The notes beneath the pieces are model-generated. The model saw only the letters and a list, made by a program, of their open reading frames with translations. It had not been told where the DNA came from and did no database searches. The position numbers were made by a program, and so were the translations under genes. This document shows, piece after piece, positions 61,961 through 64,000 of a stretch of 64,000 nt of DNA. The stretch's first letter is position 1, and every line of letters starts with the position of its first letter. This stretch comes from Bacteroidales bacterium (lineage in GTDB: Bacteria; Bacteroidota; Bacteroidia; Bacteroidales; UBA932): assembly GCA_017437755.1 (NCBI GenBank), contig JAFRXI010000048.1, forward strand, positions 124,001-188,000, read 5' to 3'.

Positions 61961-62713
61961 ATGAAAAGATTTGTCTGGCTCCTGGTTGCTGTTATGATGA
62001 CGTTGCCGTCGCTGCGCGCTTCGGCACAGTATTTTGACCATCTCGCCCTCGGCGCGACCGTGGGGGTCGACGGTTTCGGCCTTGAACTGGCCGCTCCGCT
62101 GGGCAACCAGATCCAGGTCAGGGCAGGTTATTCGATGCTTCCGCCCATGTGGAAGCCCCACCACGTTTTCACGCTGGAAGAGTCGGCTGACCATACTGAT
62201 ACCGATGTCGACATCGAGGCCGTCAGCAAGCTGGGCGGCGCCAACCTCATGATAGACTGGCATCCGGGCGGCAACAAGGTGTTCTTCTTCACCGCCGGAA
62301 TGATCGCCGGCAGCCCCACCATCCTTAAAGTCAGGAACCGCGCACCTTTCCTCGACGAGGAGGAATGGGGCAAGGAAGGCCTGGTTTTCGGGGACGTCAT
62401 GGTCACTACCGACAACAAGGGTATTGCCGAAGCCCGTCTGAACGTCTGGCCGGTACGCCCCTACGTCGGGCTCGGCCTGGGCAACGCGGTCAATGCCTCC
62501 AAGCGGGTATGCTTCAACTTCGAACTCGGCACCTGCTTCACCGGCGGCTACAAGGTAAACGTCACCGGGGAAAACCTGGAAACATTTGAAAAAGGGAACG
62601 TTAACGTCACCAGCGCCCAAGTCAACAACGAAGACGACGGCATCATAGACAAGATGGGGAAATTCCCCATACTTCCCGTGCTTAAATTCGGACTTTACGT
62701 AAAATTATTCTAA
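61961..62713 (+). CDS. Outer-membrane beta-barrel-like protein of unknown function
   Basis: About 250 residues from the ATG at 61961 (MKRFVWLLVAVMMTLPSLRASAQ, a clear signal peptide); an ATG five codons upstream is also open. The mature part alternates short beta strands and ends in phenylalanine (LPVLKFGLYVKLF), as outer-membrane barrels do. WPVRPYVGLGLGNAVN and FNFELGTCFTGGYKVNV look like barrel strands. No enzyme motif is visible. It is followed after 12 bases by the lipoprotein gene, so the two are probably co-transcribed. Confidence 0.8.
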   Translation: MKRFVWLLVAVMMTLPSLRASAQYFDHLALGATVGVDGFGLELAAPLGNQIQVRAGYSMLPPMWKPHHVFTLEESADHTDTDVDIEAVSKLGGANLMIDWHPGGNKVFFFTAGMIAGSPTILKVRNRAPFLDEEEWGKEGLVFGDVMVTTDNKGIAEARLNVWPVRPYVGLGLGNAVNASKRVCFNFELGTCFTGGYKVNVTGENLETFEKGNVNVTSAQVNNEDDGIIDKMGKFPILPVLKFGLYVKLF

Positions 62714-62725
62714 TACATAGAAATC

Positions 62726-63649
62726 ATGAAAAGAGTTATCGGTATCCTGGCCGTTGCCATGATGGCGCTCGCCGCATGCAACAAGGACCAGACTGGAAGT
62801 ACTTCCATTCCGGCCCCAACCAATCCTGACAATCATTTCCATTTCATCGCCGATCCTTCCGCTCCCCAGAACGGGATGAAGAATCAGGCTGGAGAAGATG
62901 ACAAGCTCATGACCCTCACCATATCTCCGGGGCGGTCCGGCGTTATACAGTATGAAAAGGCCGGAACAAAGGGCTTTGACTTTGAGGTCACCCGGCCCAC
63001 CAAGGCGGTCAGCGTCCAGACCGGCGTCAAATTCGCCATTAAAGGCCTGGGGCCTGTGAAGCAGGTTGCCGTAAGGGATATAACTACAAGGTCCATTGTG
63101 GAGGCAACCCTGGAAGTGATGGTAGGAAGCCAGGTGGTCCTGATTGCAGGAACCATCGTGGAAGAGCCGCCTTATACCGGTTTGCTTCAGGATCTGTGCC
63201 GCAACTGGGAGATCGAGGAGACCATACTCGCGGTCAAGGGCAACGGAATCTCGGCGGAGCTTGGCGTCGGTAAGAAGTTCACCGGCTGCAAACTCGATGA
63301 GATCAGCGAATATATGGTTGAAAAAGGCGTCAAGGTCAAGACCCTGGGAAGCGATTACAATGTCGCGAAGATAATGATCGACCCGTCAGGCAAATTTGCC
63401 ATCTTCTTCCAGGGGATGGATCCTTACTACGGCGACTATACGCTCAACGGCGATTCGTTCTCATACAGCTTTATGATCTACGATGAAGACAACCCGGTCA
63501 TAGCCGGAAACGCGCGTGGGAAACTCTCAATCGCCAAAGGCTACGGACGCCTGGAATTGAACTCGGACCTGAAAGACAACAAGGGCTCCGCATATTCCGT
63601 GAATGTCATCCTCAAGATGAAACCGGAGACCAAACCATTGTACCTATAG
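62726..63649 (+). CDS. Lipoprotein of unknown function
   Basis: A 307-residue lipoprotein (MMALAACNKDQ). A short unstructured start (GSTSIPAPTNPDN) is followed by a beta-rich region (about 55-145) and a second domain (about 150-300) beginning LLQDLCRNWEIEETILAVKG, which looks like a lipocalin-like family often found in Bacteroidales lipoproteins. I do not recognise a function. It is paired with the outer-membrane protein before it and overlaps the convergent gene by six bases at the stop codons. Confidence 0.75.
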   Translation: MKRVIGILAVAMMALAACNKDQTGSTSIPAPTNPDNHFHFIADPSAPQNGMKNQAGEDDKLMTLTISPGRSGVIQYEKAGTKGFDFEVTRPTKAVSVQTGVKFAIKGLGPVKQVAVRDITTRSIVEATLEVMVGSQVVLIAGTIVEEPPYTGLLQDLCRNWEIEETILAVKGNGISAELGVGKKFTGCKLDEISEYMVEKGVKVKTLGSDYNVAKIMIDPSGKFAIFFQGMDPYYGDYTLNGDSFSYSFMIYDEDNPVIAGNARGKLSIAKGYGRLELNSDLKDNKGSAYSVNVILKMKPETKPLYL

Positions 63650-64000
63650 CGCATCCCTCTCGATGACCATCACCGGGCAGTCCCAGAGCGGCAGGCCCCT
63701 CAGCTGCGTGCCGCAGTCGTTGTGCAGGCCTCGGAGGACGATTCCTGACATGTCGTGGATGTACCCGGTGAGCAGGTCGACGTAAACGGGATCCCTGAAA
63801 TCAATCCCGCCGATCCCCAGGTCCACCATTGTGCGGTCCAGGGAAGGTGTGGGAGTGGCTCCTCCGAACCAGAGGAGGCACCCTACAGTCTTTCCTTTCT
63901 TTGCAAGTCCCACACAGCGGATGTCGCGTGGCAGGGCGCAGTTGACTGTCACCCCGTCCACCGGGACCAGGTCCGGCGTGAAGACGCTTGTAACGTGCTG
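63644..64000 (-). CDS. C-terminal end of an unrecognised gene (runs off the right edge)
   Basis: The minus-strand frame is open from the window edge to a TAG at 63644, giving the last 118 residues of a longer protein. The end is beta-rich: VTVNCALPRDIRCVGLAKKG, CLLWFGGATPTPSLDRTM, FRDPVYVDLLTGYIHDM and LPLWDCPVMVIERDAL. The PVYVDLLTG and LPLWDCPVMVIE segments are reminiscent of the C-terminal sandwich of some glycoside hydrolases, but this is weak. A GTG inside the frame (63961) is not taken as a start. It overlaps the convergent lipoprotein gene by six bases. Confidence 0.6.
   Translation of the reverse strand, partial: QHVTSVFTPDLVPVDGVTVNCALPRDIRCVGLAKKGKTVGCLLWFGGATPTPSLDRTMVDLGIGGIDFRDPVYVDLLTGYIHDMSGIVLRGLHNDCGTQLRGLPLWDCPVMVIERDAL

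Noticed and set aside
61916..62620. 234-codon minus-strand frame opposite the outer-membrane protein
   Set aside because: The plus-strand frame has a signal peptide and a barrel-like end; the antisense product has neither.

Overview
The window is a GC-rich piece of a Bacteroidota chromosome, most likely order Bacteroidales. The evidence is four SusC/SusD-type outer-membrane pairs, SusE/F-like lipoproteins, a hybrid two-component regulator with a beta-propeller sensor, BACON, DUF1735, DUF4998 and fimbrillin-like domains, and promoter boxes of the Bacteroides type (TAnnTTTG, in two cases with TTTG 19 bases upstream). Genus cannot be fixed from sequence alone. Nearly everything codes for secreted glycan use.

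Region A (1 to 31770, all minus strand, so read right to left) is one polysaccharide utilisation locus. It begins with a C69-type peptidase and a 1331-residue hybrid two-component regulator. Two parallel cassettes follow. The first is SusC, SusD, SusE/F-like, a DUF4832-like lipoprotein, a GH3 with PA14 insert and an FAD oxidoreductase with an N-terminal sandwich domain. The second is SusC, SusD, SusE/F-like, two more DUF4832-like lipoproteins, a GH36-type enzyme, a GH2 enzyme and a GH3 enzyme cut by the left edge. Genes overlap by 1 to 4 bases or are separated by a few bases. The two susC-like genes are preceded by the same 24-base element (21/24 identical) at exactly the same distance from a -7 promoter box, which I read as the operator of the hybrid regulator.

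Region B (31.8 to 35.2 kb) is a housekeeping island: a small secreted protein, pheS, a 668-base noncoding stretch holding three different periodic repeats and a strong hairpin, and a von Willebrand A lipoprotein.

Region C (35.3 to 57.1 kb, minus strand) is a second locus. From its canonical promoter at about 57.06 kb it encodes a 51-residue peptide, a fimbrillin-like lipoprotein, a DUF4998/BNR_4 propeller enzyme, a metallophosphoesterase, a GH88 unsaturated uronyl hydrolase, a BACON lipoprotein, a GH43-like protein that lacks two catalytic acids, two consecutive SusC/SusD pairs (the second SusC lacks the usual N-terminal domain), a DUF1735 lipoprotein and a second BNR_4 enzyme. The BNR_4 plus GH88 combination suggests breakdown of a uronic-acid-containing glycan, possibly by a lyase route (inference).

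Region D (57.1 to 64 kb) holds an SGNH hydrolase/GH27 fusion, a purple-acid-phosphatase-like enzyme, a DUF362 lipoprotein starting with GTG and coupled to a GlsB/YeaQ-type membrane protein, an outer-membrane protein, a lipoprotein of unknown function and the C-terminal end of an unrecognised gene cut by the right edge. No tRNA, rRNA, CRISPR array, insertion sequence or phage gene was seen.
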